Positions 63,437 through 64,000 of a stretch of DNA of 64,000 nt are shown here, piece after piece (the first letter of the stretch is position 1; every line of letters starts with the position of its first letter). The notes under the pieces are model-generated. The model was not told the DNA's origin. It saw only the letters and a program-made list of their open reading frames with translations, and ran no database searches. This DNA comes from Periplaneta americana (taxonomy: Eukaryota > Arthropoda > Insecta > Blattodea > Blattidae): the NCBI RefSeq assembly GCF_040183065.1, contig NC_091125.1:124651121-124715120 (forward strand). Direction: 5' to 3'. Made by a program: the position numbers and the translations under genes.

Positions 63437-64000
63437 ATATTTTTAGTCAGAAAAATCCGTGCTACCACCACCTAAAATATTTATTATTCCTCCTGTATTA
63501 TCCTGTAGAATATTATTTTATTAGGGATACTTGGTGAAGTTTGCCAACTGCTCCGTATGCTCGTGATCATTTTTGTACTTGAAAAATCTGTAAATATTGA
63601 TTTAACGCAAGTTAGATTAGTAACTATAGGTGTGTATGGATACGTGAACGACGACGCCAGGGGACCGAGAACTTTGGACATTCCTGAATCTACTCCTGAC
63701 TGCAGACTGGAAACAAAACGGCGTTCCTTACATTTATAGCTGCAACTAGCTTTCAAGCTTCCAGCTTTGAGAGAAACGTCTGCGTTGTTGTATCCTGTCA
63801 AACAGGAAATAGCATCTCGCGTCGAGGAAGAAGTCGATAGTTTCATTAAAAAAAAAAAAAAAGCGAGTTGAGTTCTTCATCAGTTTGCGAAATTAACCTA
63901 GCATATTCTATGGAACAGAATAACCTCGACTCTTCTATGGTTGTCCGCTTTTATTTTTAAGTGACAGGAAGCCACAAAGTATACTATAATTGACGTCGAA
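63437..64000. other. Unannotated sequence
   Basis: Overlapping ORFs on both strands (63484-63846 minus, 120 codons; 63557-63739 plus) have no recognised domain. A 16-base A-run follows 63847 on the plus strand and could be a retroposed poly(A) end; no matching gene identified. Confidence 0.4.

Noticed and set aside
63484..63846. 120-codon minus-strand ORF as a gene
   Set aside because: No recognised domain, an open antisense frame overlaps it, and nothing around it supports transcription.

Overview
The window looks like intergenic or heterochromatic DNA from a large, repeat-rich insect genome. I see no convincing intact host protein-coding gene. Nearly all recognisable coding sequence belongs to transposable elements: 5'-truncated non-LTR retrotransposons, a Penelope-like element, Tc1/mariner and hAT DNA transposons, and tRNA-derived SINEs. 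Much of the rest is microsatellite, minisatellite or A+T-rich unique sequence. The most repeated LINE family (C-terminal 'RRLRWAGHVARMGESRNAY...GRPRRRWED' type) is one I associate from memory with cockroaches (Blattodea, e.g. Periplaneta); no database search was possible.

Layout. 1-9.5 kb: (TA)n and (AAT)n arrays, four RTE-like LINE fragments, a non-autonomous hAT (8-bp target duplication), an 84-bp piggyBac-like MITE flanked by TTAA, a mariner fragment, an 80-bp perfect palindrome inside a 12-bp target duplication, and a Tc1-like fold-back. 9.5-17 kb: a 93-bp minisatellite between 295-bp direct repeats, then CR1/Jockey-like and RTE-like LINE tails arranged tail to tail, an (ATATC)n array and another LINE. 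17.7-24 kb: two related hAT elements with perfect 8-bp target duplications, and a LINE between them. 24-31 kb: SINEs, a ~70-bp satellite split by a SINE, an RTE-like LINE and a Penelope-like element whose inverted terminal repeats carry hammerhead-ribozyme-like motifs. 31-44 kb: mostly unannotated unique sequence, long polypurine tracts, the first two copies of a MITE family with 7-bp target duplications, and LINE remnants. 44.7-47.6 kb: a mariner broken by three independent insertions, one of which holds a SINE. 48-60 kb: two more Tc1/mariner relics, several long fold-backs (one with a hammerhead-like motif), a (GAAA)n tract split by a SINE, and SINEs. 61.9-63.4 kb: a tandem array of 382-bp units, each carrying a tRNA-like sequence with A and B boxes and a downstream T5 run, ending in an inverted unit.

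The parts do not form a pathway. Their relationships are those of insertion history: nested insertions, target-site duplications, inverted truncated copies and microsatellite tails allow relative dating. The two best candidates for something undescribed are the 382-bp tRNA-bearing tandem unit, which also exists as a dispersed palindromic copy at 3.7 kb, and the group of hammerhead-like motifs in Penelope-type termini.
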